26,516 nt of DNA. It comes from Methanobacteriota archaeon (GTDB lineage: Archaea > Thermoplasmatota > Poseidoniia > Poseidoniales > Thalassarchaeaceae). Every line of letters starts with the position of its first letter. The stretch's first letter is position 1. A program made the position numbers and the translations under genes. The notes below the pieces were generated by a model. The model was given only the letters and a program-made list of their open reading frames with translations. It made no database searches and was not told the origin of the DNA. This document shows positions 15,889 through 23,260 of this stretch, piece after piece. The stretch spans positions 1 to 26,516 of the forward strand of contig PBPH01000058.1 of the NCBI GenBank assembly GCA_002725475.1, in the 5' to 3' direction.

Positions 15889-15899
15889 TCATAGAATGT
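15889..15899. promoter_or_regulatory. TATA-like element of the divergent gap / glutamate-synthase-like promoter
   Basis: TCATAGAATGT on the plus strand (ACATTCTATGA on the minus) is the only TATA-like stretch between the divergent genes. The same 11 bases ACATTCTATGA occur at 21861-21871 upstream of adk. The predicted starts, about 26 bp either side, are near 15867 (-) and 15920 (+). The minus one falls on the inverted repeat at 15852-15866. Confidence 0.35.
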
Positions 15900-15943
15900 T
15901 GTCTATCGCCACGCTTCGCCGGTTGGGCGTAAGGGGTCTTTAG

Positions 15944-16984
15944 ATGACGACAATTAAGGTTGCAATTAACGGATTTGGAACGATAGGGAAGCGTGTGGCT
16001 GATGCTGTCGATGCTCAGGATGATATGGAAATTGTGGGGGTGACAAAAACAGGCCCCTCATTTGGTTGCGATTTGGCTGTAAAGAAGGGTTTTCCACTAT
16101 ACTGTACATTCGATGATCAGGATAGGATTTCTGCGTTTGCTGCAGGTGGATATGAATGTAAAGGCGGTCTTTCTGATTTATTGGAGATTGCCGATGTTGT
16201 AGTTGATTGTTCTCCAGGAAAAATGGGTGCTGACAATTTGGCGAAATACAAAGCTGCGGGTGTGAAACATCTATTCCAAGGGGGGGAAAAACATGATTTG
16301 ACCGGTAAATCATATACTAGTTCTGCCAATCATGCTGAGAACCTCGGAGTAGAGGGCGTACGTGTGGTGTCATGCAATACCACCGGGCTTTCTAGAACTT
16401 TAGTTCCACTTTTCGAACATTGTGGTTCTCTCAAAGTTGAGTGCACAATGATTCGTCGTGCGGCAGACCCTGGGGATTCGAACAAGGGTCCAATAAATGC
16501 AATCAAACCAGTTCTCAAAGTCCCTAGTCACCACGGCCCAGATGTCATGACTGTTAAACCTGAAATTGAGATTAATTCTCTTGCCGTAGCTGTTCCCACT
16601 ACGATTATGCATCTTCATGCAATTGTGGTTGACTTGCCAGATGGTCACGGATTAACTACTGATAGCATCGTAAATATGTGGAAAGAGACTCCAAGGGTAA
16701 TCGTAATGAAAGGTAACGAGAACCGAATTACTACTACTGCAGAAGTAATGGAAATGGCACGTGATATTGGTCGTAAGTGGGGTGATTTACATGAAATTTT
16801 TGTATGGGAAGATGGTGTTAGTTTGCAAGGTAATCGACTTTATTATTTCCAAGCAATTCACCAAGAATCAGACGTAATTCCGGAGAATATAGATGCAATT
16901 CGCGCGGTGATGGGGACCGAGTCTGATTGGAAGGTGTCTGTAGCCAAAACGGATGCCGCAATTTCTGCATATTACAACCTCTGA
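15944..16984 (+). CDS. gap: Type II (archaeal) glyceraldehyde-3-phosphate dehydrogenase
   Basis: This 346-residue cytosolic enzyme interconverts glyceraldehyde 3-phosphate and 1,3-bisphosphoglycerate with NAD(P) in glycolysis or gluconeogenesis. The start MTTIKVAINGFGTIGKRVAD gives the Rossmann dinucleotide loop G-F-G-T-I-G at 10-15. VVSCNTTGLSRTL (141-153) carries the catalytic C144, in the C-N-T-T context of the archaeal type II family rather than the bacterial S-C-T-T-N. RRAADPGDSNKGPINAI (172-188) is the archaeal substrate-phosphate region. Length (about 340) fits, and all key residues seem present. The leader holds AAGGGG about 10 bp before ATG. It is divergent from the glutamate-synthase-like gene. 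The subtilase follows after 49 bp, which contain a 17-bp inverted repeat. Confidence 0.96.
   Translation: MTTIKVAINGFGTIGKRVADAVDAQDDMEIVGVTKTGPSFGCDLAVKKGFPLYCTFDDQDRISAFAAGGYECKGGLSDLLEIADVVVDCSPGKMGADNLAKYKAAGVKHLFQGGEKHDLTGKSYTSSANHAENLGVEGVRVVSCNTTGLSRTLVPLFEHCGSLKVECTMIRRAADPGDSNKGPINAIKPVLKVPSHHGPDVMTVKPEIEINSLAVAVPTTIMHLHAIVVDLPDGHGLTTDSIVNMWKETPRVIVMKGNENRITTTAEVMEMARDIGRKWGDLHEIFVWEDGVSLQGNRLYYFQAIHQESDVIPENIDAIRAVMGTESDWKVSVAKTDAAISAYYNL
16968..16974 (+). promoter_or_regulatory. TATA-like box for the subtilase gene
   Basis: CATATTA lies inside the last codons of gap. Its centre is about 27 bp before the inverted repeat at 16999-17015, so a transcript starting there would carry that repeat at its 5' end. 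Weak evidence from position and composition only. Confidence 0.25.
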
Positions 16985-16998
16985 ACTCATGATACTCA

Positions 16999-17015
16999 GA
17001 CGCTCTACGAGCGTC
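16999..17015. promoter_or_regulatory. 17-bp perfect inverted repeat upstream of the subtilase
   Basis: GACGCTC-TAC-GAGCGTC is a perfect inverted repeat with 7-bp arms and a 3-bp centre, 14 bp after the gap stop and 18 bp before the subtilase ATG. No T-run follows, so it does not look like a terminator. It shares ACGCYC-TAY-GRGCGT with the site at 15852-15866 and the core CTC-TAC-GAG with the uS15 leader site. Confidence 0.5.
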
Positions 17016-17033
17016 AACCATCAAAAGGGGGAG

Positions 17034-20000
17034 ATGAGTCGTCAACTCATGAGTCGGGCACCGTTACCGCTTCTTCTTGTATTTCTGATGCTAACAACTC
17101 CTTTGGCTTCATTATCTTCGCAGAGCCCAAATATTGAATCAATAAACGACTCCCCGTTGTTTGAAGATGATTCATTGGTATGGTCTGCAGATGAGGCGGC
17201 AGAGCTATGGCGTTCTACCTCTCCAGTAAAAATGTTAGAAGTACCCCTGAAGGAATCATCTCACCAAATCCATACTGTTTTTGGCTCATTCGACCCAACT
17301 AAAGATGAAGTGCCAGTCCCCCCTCAACCTTTCAGAGATCATTTTGACGTTGAAAATACACGATTCATTATTGTTCAACTTGTGGAGCATGATAGGTTTG
17401 CATTAGAGGATTTCATTAATCGAATCGGGGTAGTTGATCTCGATTACATCCCTAATGATGCCTATCTTCTCAGACTTCCTGCAGATGCGAAACAAGCGGC
17501 AATAGCGTTGGATGAACTATCAAACCATTCTTTGGTTCGTGCAGTTATTATTCAACATCCTGGTTGGCGTGTCCATCCAGATTTGATTAAACCCGCGATA
17601 GATTCTATTGAAGGCCAAGTTGTCCCACTGGTCGACCTTGATATTACCCCTGCTGGTGATTTATCTAGTAATCAGGTTGAGGGATTAAAATCGGACCTGG
17701 TAAAAACTGGTGCAAAAGATGTGAGATGCGACGCTTGGTTGTGCCAGGTAATGGATATTAATCCGTCGTGGATAGAGGTACTTGCAAATGATGGAAGGAT
17801 ATTATTTACAGAGCCGCACAATAAAATTGTAATTTCCAATAATTACGCACGTGACTTAATCAGAGTTGATGAAGTTGTAAATAATCATAATAGTGGATTG
17901 GATGGAACTGGAGAAGTTGCTGCAATTTCGGATTCGGGATTGGATGGCGATCATGGGGATTTTTCCGGTCGATTATTAACAATATACAGTAACTATGGCC
18001 CTGATAGTTCTGGGGCCGATGTAAATAGCGGCCACGGTACTCATGTTGCTGGAAGCATGCTTGGCGATGGGAGCGGCGATTCAAGTTATGCGGGTGTTGC
18101 GCCTGCAACGACTTTTCATTTTTATCAATTAGAGCATGACACGTCAGGTCAAATGGCTCGTTATGGTTCATTGTATGATATGTTCCGCCACTCTAGACAA
18201 CAATCTGCAAGTGTTCAAAGTAATTCATGGGGGGCAGAGAATATGGGTGGTCAATACACCTCCGACAGCCGTTCTGCTGACGCATTTATGGACGATTATG
18301 GTGACTACACGGTTCTCTTTGCAGCAGGGAATGAAGGTGCCCAAGGTTCAACCACAGTTTCTCCTCCCTCAACGGCTAAGAATATTTTGACAATAGGGGC
18401 TTCAACGACTGGCCATTGGGGGACGCCATCAGCAGGTCAAGTAGCCTCATTTTCTAGCCGTGGTAACACACTAGATGGAAGAATCAAGCCAGATATTGTT
18501 GCCCCTGGTGTCCAAATTTGTTCAGCCAGAGCAGAAGAAGCACAATACCCTGCAGGCCCATCTTGTTCTTCAGCGAGGCATGCAAATAATGACCCGATGT
18601 ATATGTCTGCAGATGGTACATCCACTGCTACGCCAGTTGCAGCAGGTGCCACTGTTTTGGTTCGACAATTTTTGCGAACTCAAATGAGTCTCAATCAACC
18701 TCACAGTGATTTAATCAGAGCCATAATCATCAACGGTGCCAAGGACATGGGCTCATCTGATGTCCCAAATCCAGACGAAGGTTGGGGACAATTAGACTTA
18801 CAACGTAGCATCTACCCAACAAGTGGTATTTTGGCTCTAAATACATTCTATGATCAAGATCAAACCCTTACTCCAGGTTATTCTTACTTGTACACTTACA
18901 GTATTGATGGAGCTTATGGGATATCAGTAACGCTTGTTTGGAATGACAGAGAGGGTTCATCTTCAGCAAGTCAATCATCTGCTCGTCTAGTTAATGATTT
19001 AGATCTTATAGTAAGTGCTCCAGATGGCACCCAGTACAAAGGGAATGTATTTTCCAATGGATTCTCTACTACGGGGGGGACTCATGATTCATTGAATAAT
19101 GTTGAGAGAGTCAAAATTGGAAATACCCAAACCGGGAATTGGTCGATTCAGGTTTCGCATTCAGGCGGTTCAACTCAGGATTATTCTGTTGTAATTACTG
19201 CTATGGGTAATGAGAATCCGGTGAGTGATTTAGCAACTGTAACATCAAGCCTTTGGGTTTCTACCTCTGAGCCGTTGGAGAGCGAGACTCTAATTATGGG
19301 TGCGAACTGGGTGAATCAAGCACCATCAATGACCTCGCCATATGAAGTGAAGGTTGAAGATTTAACAACCGGGCAAATCCTCTTCAATGAAACTAAGAAT
19401 GGCTTGGCTGGCGGAACTAGCGATTCACTAGTTTTCACCCACACTTTCGTATCAACAGGGTTCCATGACTTGCGACTTACTCTCGACGTAGATGACGTAA
19501 TTGATGAGCCAAATGATTTTTCACAAGGTGTTAATAACAATATTTTTGATTTACAGGTCAATGTATCTGCAATTGGGGTGAGGATTACTCCATATCTTGA
19601 ATCAGGAATTATACCAATTACCGATTCAGAAATTGAACAGGCTAAAACTAGGACCATAGACCCTTCTCAAGAAGATGAAGTCAATATTAGATTCAAAGTT
19701 GCGAACGAAGGTACTAGCAATGAAAGCATTGATCTTAGAGTTACGCCTGTGCAATTTGTTCGCCCAGATGGTGTGCTAGATTCACCCTCTGATGATTGGT
19801 TGAAATTCCTATCACAAGATCCTTATTATCAATTAGAGCCAATTGGCAGTGGGAACAATGAGATAGTTCTAGATTTGTTGTTACGTGATGAAACTGCTGA
19901 CCTCGAAGCATCACCGCACCCAATCTATGCTTTGCCTGGAACTTATGTGGTAGATATTACAGCATGGTACCGTTCATCACCCGTAGTTTCTCACACGGTA

Positions 20001-21851
20001 AGAATTACAATTGTTGTTGAAAATGTAGATGGGATGATTACCGCACTAGCGGGAGTTTCAGGACTAACTGCAACACCTGGCGAGGAAGCAACTTTTGCAG
20101 TATCTGTTATGAATCCAGGGAATTCACCAAGCTCTTACAACATTTCATGTGAAACTCCCAATAGATGGGCTGTAGCAGTTGGTAATGGTAACTCTTCAAC
20201 AATTACACTGGAACCTTTGTTAAGGCTGCAATACATTTCAGTTGCAATTAGAGTCAAGGTCCCTCCAGTAGTTGGAGGGAACCCTCTGGCAGGTGTTCAG
20301 GAAGGGATTTCTTGTACAACCTCGCACACAAATAATCCATTGTTAACTCAAGTTGACTCTACTACGATAACAGTATCTAGATTAGATGATTATGGGACTG
20401 ATTTATACTCTTCCAGCGGGGTCCCAGTTGGTCCAGCGGGGAATGCACTAGATGAGGCAGTTGACAATAATCAAGACATTAATCTAACACTTACAGTATC
20501 GAACCTTGGCAATGTTCCTATAAATCTAGATGTCACTGTTACTCCAACACTTCCATCATGGCCATTGGCTATTTTCTGCGGAAATTTGGAGGATGATAAT
20601 TCTCTAACTTTATCTCTATCCGAAGGCGAATCAGTAGATTGTAGGGTCCAGATTCATGTGCCGGAAGAAGTCTCAAATGGTGAGTCAAACACAATAAACA
20701 TTAGAACACAATTTACACTTTCGAATTTCATATTGAATAGGACTGAATTAAAGGTGGAAGAAAGGCCAGAACTTTCACTCACAGCGTCTCCAGTTGATGT
20801 GATGAATGTGGCGCCAGGGCAGGCATCTTACGGTTCGTTTATGATAACAAATGAAGGTAATGTGCCATTAATACTAGATTGGGAATTTGGCAGCGTTCCA
20901 GAAGGTTGGCAAGTCGGTTTCAAATCTATTCCAATTGATAGTTTGGGAATGCATCGTTCTGATGAAGTTCAAATTTCAGTATTGATGCCAGCCAATACTC
21001 CAGTTGGGCCGTTGCAAAATACATTGACACTTATGGTCACAGGTACCACTAACGGAGGTCAAGAATTGGTTAGGACAGCAACAATGGGATTTGTAGGAAT
21101 AGAGTCTGCATGGCTCACAATTTCTATTGATGATCGGGACTTCAGCAAACTGACTGATGGCGAGGCCAGAGTGGGGAATCTTACAGTTACCAATGATGGA
21201 AACACTCCTTGTAAGGTTGATTTTGAAATTTCAGGAGATTCGACTTGGGTAATTTCTGGGTTGCATACAATTCAGAATTTAGAAGCGGGGGCATCAAAAA
21301 CATTTGAATTCTCCTTGATGAATGATGGTGCCGTTGGATTGGGGTCAATCACAATTACTGGAATCCCCACCTCAACAACAAATGCAATCTTAATCAATGG
21401 TTCATCTGATTTGTCTGTTAGTTCATCTTCTCTATCAAGTGAGAGTGGTGGTCTGTTACAGGTCCTAGAAGCCGCAGGCATCCCTTCATGGGCGATTGGA
21501 TTGTTTGCACTAATTATTCTAGCAGGCCTAGTTGGCGGGGTATTGATGTTGAGAAAGAGTGGCTCCACATTTGATTCCGGAGAGCAAATTCTTTCACCGG
21601 GTTCGACCATGATGGGTAGTGTTGAGCAACGTCGTGATGCTGCCCTAGATATTGGTGTCAAAACCGATGAAATGGTTTCAGGTTCAGTTAGTGATGCCGA
21701 AATAGCAGCAGCATTATCTGCTGCAGGGCCAAAGCCATTGGCGCCCCCTAAGCCCCCTGGGGCGCCACCTGCGCCTTTGGGAGCGCCCCCATTACCGGGT
21801 GGATCCCCTCCGCCTCCTCCATCTGGATCAAACCCAGTTCGCCGCAAATAG
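17034..21851 (+). CDS. Giant cell-surface subtilisin-like serine protease (S8) with CARDB-like stalk and C-terminal anchor
   Basis: From ATG 17034 the protein has 1605 residues. A GGGGGAG tract lies directly before that ATG; ATG 17049 and frame extensions upstream are alternatives. Residues 1-30 are a signal peptide (PLPLLLVFLMLTTPLASL). Residues about 100-270 look like a propeptide. The S8 catalytic domain carries D300 (AAISDSGLD), H334 (NSGHGTHVAG), oxyanion N433 (FAAGNEG) and S530 (DGTSTATPVAAG), so the triad is intact. A KP-43-like jelly-roll follows (VTLVWNDREG; LVNDLDLIVSAPDGTQYKGN). About 750 residues of CARDB/Ig-like repeats come next (MNPGNSPSSYNI; VSNLGNVPINLDV; TNEGNVPLILDW), including VPPVVGGNPLAGVQ near 1076. 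A membrane helix (WAIGLFALIILAGLVGGVLML) near 1485-1507 precedes a cytoplasmic tail of about 98 residues ending in a Pro-rich run. It is probably an anchored exoprotease that degrades proteins outside the cell. Confidence 0.93.
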   Translation: MSRQLMSRAPLPLLLVFLMLTTPLASLSSQSPNIESINDSPLFEDDSLVWSADEAAELWRSTSPVKMLEVPLKESSHQIHTVFGSFDPTKDEVPVPPQPFRDHFDVENTRFIIVQLVEHDRFALEDFINRIGVVDLDYIPNDAYLLRLPADAKQAAIALDELSNHSLVRAVIIQHPGWRVHPDLIKPAIDSIEGQVVPLVDLDITPAGDLSSNQVEGLKSDLVKTGAKDVRCDAWLCQVMDINPSWIEVLANDGRILFTEPHNKIVISNNYARDLIRVDEVVNNHNSGLDGTGEVAAISDSGLDGDHGDFSGRLLTIYSNYGPDSSGADVNSGHGTHVAGSMLGDGSGDSSYAGVAPATTFHFYQLEHDTSGQMARYGSLYDMFRHSRQQSASVQSNSWGAENMGGQYTSDSRSADAFMDDYGDYTVLFAAGNEGAQGSTTVSPPSTAKNILTIGASTTGHWGTPSAGQVASFSSRGNTLDGRIKPDIVAPGVQICSARAEEAQYPAGPSCSSARHANNDPMYMSADGTSTATPVAAGATVLVRQFLRTQMSLNQPHSDLIRAIIINGAKDMGSSDVPNPDEGWGQLDLQRSIYPTSGILALNTFYDQDQTLTPGYSYLYTYSIDGAYGISVTLVWNDREGSSSASQSSARLVNDLDLIVSAPDGTQYKGNVFSNGFSTTGGTHDSLNNVERVKIGNTQTGNWSIQVSHSGGSTQDYSVVITAMGNENPVSDLATVTSSLWVSTSEPLESETLIMGANWVNQAPSMTSPYEVKVEDLTTGQILFNETKNGLAGGTSDSLVFTHTFVSTGFHDLRLTLDVDDVIDEPNDFSQGVNNNIFDLQVNVSAIGVRITPYLESGIIPITDSEIEQAKTRTIDPSQEDEVNIRFKVANEGTSNESIDLRVTPVQFVRPDGVLDSPSDDWLKFLSQDPYYQLEPIGSGNNEIVLDLLLRDETADLEASPHPIYALPGTYVVDITAWYRSSPVVSHTVRITIVVENVDGMITALAGVSGLTATPGEEATFAVSVMNPGNSPSSYNISCETPNRWAVAVGNGNSSTITLEPLLRLQYISVAIRVKVPPVVGGNPLAGVQEGISCTTSHTNNPLLTQVDSTTITVSRLDDYGTDLYSSSGVPVGPAGNALDEAVDNNQDINLTLTVSNLGNVPINLDVTVTPTLPSWPLAIFCGNLEDDNSLTLSLSEGESVDCRVQIHVPEEVSNGESNTINIRTQFTLSNFILNRTELKVEERPELSLTASPVDVMNVAPGQASYGSFMITNEGNVPLILDWEFGSVPEGWQVGFKSIPIDSLGMHRSDEVQISVLMPANTPVGPLQNTLTLMVTGTTNGGQELVRTATMGFVGIESAWLTISIDDRDFSKLTDGEARVGNLTVTNDGNTPCKVDFEISGDSTWVISGLHTIQNLEAGASKTFEFSLMNDGAVGLGSITITGIPTSTTNAILINGSSDLSVSSSSLSSESGGLLQVLEAAGIPSWAIGLFALIILAGLVGGVLMLRKSGSTFDSGEQILSPGSTMMGSVEQRRDAALDIGVKTDEMVSGSVSDAEIAAALSAAGPKPLAPPKPPGAPPAPLGAPPLPGGSPPPPPSGSNPVRRK

Positions 21852-21860
21852 TACATTCGA

Positions 21861-21893
21861 CATTCTATGAGTTCATTTGTGACCGTTGAACTT
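21861..21893 (+). promoter_or_regulatory. Putative adk promoter region
   Basis: ACATTCTATGA (21861-21871) repeats the TATA-like element found in the gap divergent promoter. It runs into an inverted repeat AGTTCA-n11-TGAACT (21871-21876, 21888-21893). The adk ATG is 26 bp beyond. Co-transcription from the subtilase is also possible, as the gap is only 68 bp. Confidence 0.3.
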
Positions 21894-21919
21894 ATTGTGA
21901 AGGGCATTGTCCCCGTGAT

Positions 21920-22537
21920 ATGAGTGAATCCATAGTTCTGTTCGGCCCGCCAGGGGCGGGTAAGGGTACTCAGGCTGAAGCAATCGTTGCGGCCACAGGA
22001 AAACCACAGGTTTCGACAGGAGACATGTTACGCGCGGCTTTAACGGCAGGCACTGTATTGGGTTTGGAAGCTAAGAAATATATGGAAGTAGGTGAATTAG
22101 TACCCGATGAGGTAATTATTGGATTAATTGCAGATAGGATGAATCAGCAAGATGCTAGAGATGGCGTACTTTTCGATGGCTTCCCTCGCACTATTCCTCA
22201 AGCAGAGGCTCTTGCAGAGATTGCTTCGGTATCGTTGGTGATTTCTATTGAGGTTCCTGATGAATCGATTGTAGAGAGAATTGTTGGCCGAAGAATGGAC
22301 CCAGATACAGGGGAAATTTATCATGTGAATTTCCGACCTGCTCCAAGTGAAGTTGTCGGTCGTTTAATACAAAGAAAGGACGATAATGAAGAGGCGGTAA
22401 GAACGCGCCTTACAGCATACCATAGCCAAACATCCCCTCTTGCAGATTGGTACTCTGAGAAAGGAATACTGAAGACCGTTAATGGCAACCAACCAATGGA
22501 TGATGTGGCTGCGGAAATATCACAATTATTACTTTGA
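21920..22537 (+). CDS. adk: Adenylate kinase
   Basis: This 205-residue cytosolic enzyme catalyses ATP + AMP = 2 ADP. The P-loop GPPGAGKGT is at 9-17, followed by STGDMLRAA (AMP-binding). DGFPRT is at 86-91. The LID (about 123-157) reads GRRMDPDTGEIYHVNF...RLIQRKDD, with no zinc cysteines. All these are features of the common bacterial/eukaryotic nucleoside-monophosphate kinase family rather than the trimeric adenylate kinases of many thermophilic archaea. It is a little short (usual 210-220) because the LID is compact. The ATG at 21920 gives the exact family N-terminus. rnp4 follows after 12 bp on the same strand, so adk, rnp4 and the YhbY gene probably form an operon. Confidence 0.95.
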   Translation: MSESIVLFGPPGAGKGTQAEAIVAATGKPQVSTGDMLRAALTAGTVLGLEAKKYMEVGELVPDEVIIGLIADRMNQQDARDGVLFDGFPRTIPQAEALAEIASVSLVISIEVPDESIVERIVGRRMDPDTGEIYHVNFRPAPSEVVGRLIQRKDDNEEAVRTRLTAYHSQTSPLADWYSEKGILKTVNGNQPMDDVAAEISQLLL

Positions 22538-22549
22538 AATGGTGTTGGG

Positions 22550-22891
22550 ATGTCAAGAAGGAGCCGTTCAAGATCCAGGAGGCATAAACAGAGAAGAGAA
22601 AGGGCATTGAAGGCCCAAAATCATCTTGAGGAGTTATTGTCCAATCCTTGGGACTATCATGAAGATTGTATCGATTCAGCAGCACGTGATATGATTCGCC
22701 TAGGGCGCAGACATAGATTGGGTATGCCTGATGGCCGGAGAACATGGATTTGTAGGGGTTGCCAAGTCGCACTAAGACCTAGCATTAACGCTAAAGTAAG
22801 AATTCGAAGAAAGGTAATGTACGTTACATGTCTGCATTGTGGCCGAATTAATCGTAAAGGTCCTGAATTCAAGAGGGATAAAAATGACTGA
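22550..22891 (+). CDS. rnp4: Ribonuclease P protein component 4 (Rpp21/Rpr2 family)
   Basis: This 113-residue protein is a subunit of archaeal RNase P, which removes 5' leaders from pre-tRNA; it works with Rnp1 in the specificity half of the holoenzyme. The N-terminus is strongly basic (RSRSRSRRHKQRRERA), then helical. ARDMIRLGRRHRLGMP (45-60) and the zinc ribbon with C68, C71, C94 and C97 (WICRGC; VTCLHCGRINRKGPE) are the family signature. Length is normal. The end overlaps the start of the next gene by 8 bases (ATGACTGA), implying translational coupling with the YhbY-domain protein. These two genes are neighbours in other archaea too. Confidence 0.94.
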   Translation: MSRRSRSRSRRHKQRRERALKAQNHLEELLSNPWDYHEDCIDSAARDMIRLGRRHRLGMPDGRRTWICRGCQVALRPSINAKVRIRRKVMYVTCLHCGRINRKGPEFKRDKND

Positions 22892-23153
22892 TGTGGAAAA
22901 AAGACTCAAAAAAATGGCACTTGATCCAAGTCTTGATATCACAATCAGGGTAGGGAAGTCAGGACTTACTGAATCTTTAATCTCTGAACTCGATTCACAG
23001 TTAAGAACAAGAAATCTAGTCAAGGTGAAAGTAAATCGTGGCATTGCAGACGTTTCTTCTTTGAAGGATGAATTATGGCAGAAGATGGCAGAAAATACGT
23101 CATCAAACATAATTTTAAAAAGAGGTAATATTGCCGTATTTCATCGCAAATAG
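22884..23153 (+). CDS. YhbY/CRM-domain RNA-binding protein
   Basis: This 89-residue protein is essentially a single CRM (YhbY) domain, a ribosome- and RNA-associated fold related to the C-terminal domain of IF3. The N-terminal helix MTDVEKRLKKMALD is followed by ITIRVGKSGLTESLISELDS, with the G-x-x-G RNA-binding loop (G24-K-S-G27), then LRTRNLVKVKVNRG and the closing strand NIILKRGNIAVFHRK. The frame is open 15 codons further upstream inside rnp4, but ATG 22884 gives the family N-terminus and a usual 8-base overlap with the rnp4 stop. The likely role is in ribosome assembly or pre-RNA processing alongside RNase P. Confidence 0.9.
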   Translation: MTDVEKRLKKMALDPSLDITIRVGKSGLTESLISELDSQLRTRNLVKVKVNRGIADVSSLKDELWQKMAENTSSNIILKRGNIAVFHRK

Positions 23154-23195
23154 GATATATTGAATTAATTATCTTTGGAATTCTTGCAGAACTTA

Positions 23196-23211
23196 TTTTT
23201 CGTATTTTTTT
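23196..23211 (+). terminator. Oligo-T terminator after the adk-rnp4-yhbY group
   Basis: Two T-runs (T5 at 23196-23200, T7 at 23205-23211) lie about 45-58 bp downstream of the YhbY stop. Archaeal RNA polymerase terminates at such U-tracts without a strong hairpin. They also border the promoter of the next gene. Confidence 0.4.
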
Positions 23212-23217
23212 AGATTA
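23209..23217 (+). promoter_or_regulatory. TATA-like box of the Na+/H+ antiporter gene
   Basis: TTTAGATTA is centred about 27 bp before the inverted repeat at 23238-23254 and 48 bp before ATG 23261, so the predicted transcript starts near 23240. It overlaps the oligo-T tract by three bases. Inferred from position. Confidence 0.35.
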
Positions 23218-23237
23218 TTTCAGGCACGGTTTTAACA

Positions 23238-23254
23238 GCGGATAGAATATCCGC
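23238..23254. promoter_or_regulatory. 17-bp perfect inverted repeat before the antiporter start codon
   Basis: GCGGATA-GAA-TATCCGC is a perfect inverted repeat with 7-bp arms and a 3-bp centre. It ends 6 bp before ATG 23261 and covers the predicted transcript start. It has the same geometry as the sites at 2985, 15852 and 16999 but a different sequence. Either an operator or a leader hairpin that would mask the start codon region. Confidence 0.45.
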
Positions 23255-23260
23255 GGTTTG

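Noticed and set aside
21272..21907. Open minus frame opposite the subtilase tail (211 codons)
   Set aside because: Its glycine/proline-rich start is simply the complement of the subtilase Pro-rich tail; there is no independent signal.
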